A DNA stretch of 5,594 bases, taken from contig JAICXV010000196.1 of the NCBI GenBank assembly GCA_025934545.1, positions 1-5,594 of the forward strand, read 5' to 3'. Under the pieces are notes generated by a model. The model was not told the origin of the DNA, made no database searches, and saw only the letters and a program-made list of their open reading frames with translations. Source of the DNA: Verrucomicrobiia bacterium. Its GTDB lineage: Bacteria; Verrucomicrobiota; Verrucomicrobiia; Limisphaerales; Palsa-1400. Below are positions 5,317 to 5,594 of the stretch, piece by piece. The translations under genes and the position numbers were made by a program. Position 1 is the stretch's first letter. Each line of letters opens with the position of its first letter.

Positions 5317-5594
5317 TTAATGGATAACCTGCGGCGCAGTGCAGCCGTTTTCCAACTGCTCCTCGCGCATTTGCCGCAAAGCATGGTTCTCCAAACTTTC
5401 CTCAAACAAATCCCGATTGATCGATTGCGCCGCGACCGCGCCTTGTCCCGCCGCAATGATAATCTGGCAATTCGCCGGCGTCACACAACCCGCCGCATAA
5501 ACCCCGCGCACACTCGTCATCATGCACGCATCCACCAACACCTCGCCCTCTTCACCCAACTTCGCGCCCAGATCATCCGCGACTCTGTTATGAA
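5317..5594 (-). CDS. Thioredoxin-reductase-like NAD(P)/FAD-dependent oxidoreductase, C-terminal part (5' end outside window)
   Basis: The frame is open from the right window edge to TAA at 5317-5319 and gives about 92 residues. The segment RVADDLGAKLGEEGEVLVDA, then TSVRGVYAAG, PANCQIIIAAGQGAVAA and QSINRDLF is the classic C-terminal FAD-binding end of thioredoxin reductase-like flavoproteins, where the T-x-V-x-G-V-Y-A-A-G-D motif contacts FAD. Here the Asp after AAG is Cys (AAGCV). After the FAD motif is a tail of about 30 residues (FEESLENHALRQMREEQLENG) that is charged and helical. The N-terminal part, with the dinucleotide-binding and redox CxxC regions, lies outside the window, so it cannot be decided whether this is a true thioredoxin reductase or a relative lacking the disulfide. 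It lies on the same strand, 92 bp upstream of the polymerase gene, and could share a transcript with it. Confidence 0.85.
   Translation of the reverse strand, partial: HNRVADDLGAKLGEEGEVLVDACMMTSVRGVYAAGCVTPANCQIIIAAGQGAVAAQSINRDLFEESLENHALRQMREEQLENGCTAPQVIH

Overview
This window looks like chromosomal DNA from a Gram-negative, GC-rich bacterium. The Gram-negative assignment rests on a predicted outer-membrane beta-barrel lipid A deacylase. The mix of genes (pheT next to a YmdB-type phosphodiesterase, a two-gene LigD system, a small two-helix Fet4-like protein) and the weak Shine-Dalgarno use would suit a soil Verrucomicrobiota-like lineage. That placement is an inference and other phyla, such as Acidobacteriota, are not excluded. 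I saw no mobile element, CRISPR array, tRNA or rRNA.

Layout. The 3' part of pheT (phenylalanyl-tRNA synthetase beta subunit) enters from the left on the + strand and ends at 642. Everything else is on the - strand. In transcription order (right to left) these are: the C-terminal end of a thioredoxin-reductase-like FAD oxidoreductase (5594 to 5317); a 92-bp intergenic stretch rich in short palindromes; a stand-alone LigD polymerase/primase (5224 to 4313); a LigD phosphoesterase-ligase (4316 to 2607) that overlaps the polymerase gene by ATGA; a two-helix 'low-affinity iron permease' family protein (2593 to 2138); a PagL-like acyloxyacyl hydrolase (about 2184 to 1495) that overlaps the permease gene; and a YmdB-type metallophosphoesterase (1425 to 643) whose stop codon directly abuts that of pheT.

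How the genes work together. The polymerase and the PE-ligase together supply all three enzymatic activities of bacterial non-homologous end joining (gap filling/primase, 3'-end clean-up, ATP-dependent sealing), but as two translationally coupled proteins instead of one fused LigD. No Ku gene is present in the window. Tight spacing suggests that the iron-permease-like gene and the PagL-like gene are co-transcribed with the repair pair. A functional link between DNA repair and envelope lipid remodelling is not evident, and this may simply be a packed mixed operon. The region upstream of the polymerase gene holds a sequence close to the LexA motif reported for Verrucomicrobia, which would make the repair genes SOS-responsive if real.

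The most useful leads are the split LigD architecture, the possible SOS box, and non-consensus residues at recognised motif positions in the PagL-like, YmdB-like, polymerase and FAD-oxidoreductase proteins.
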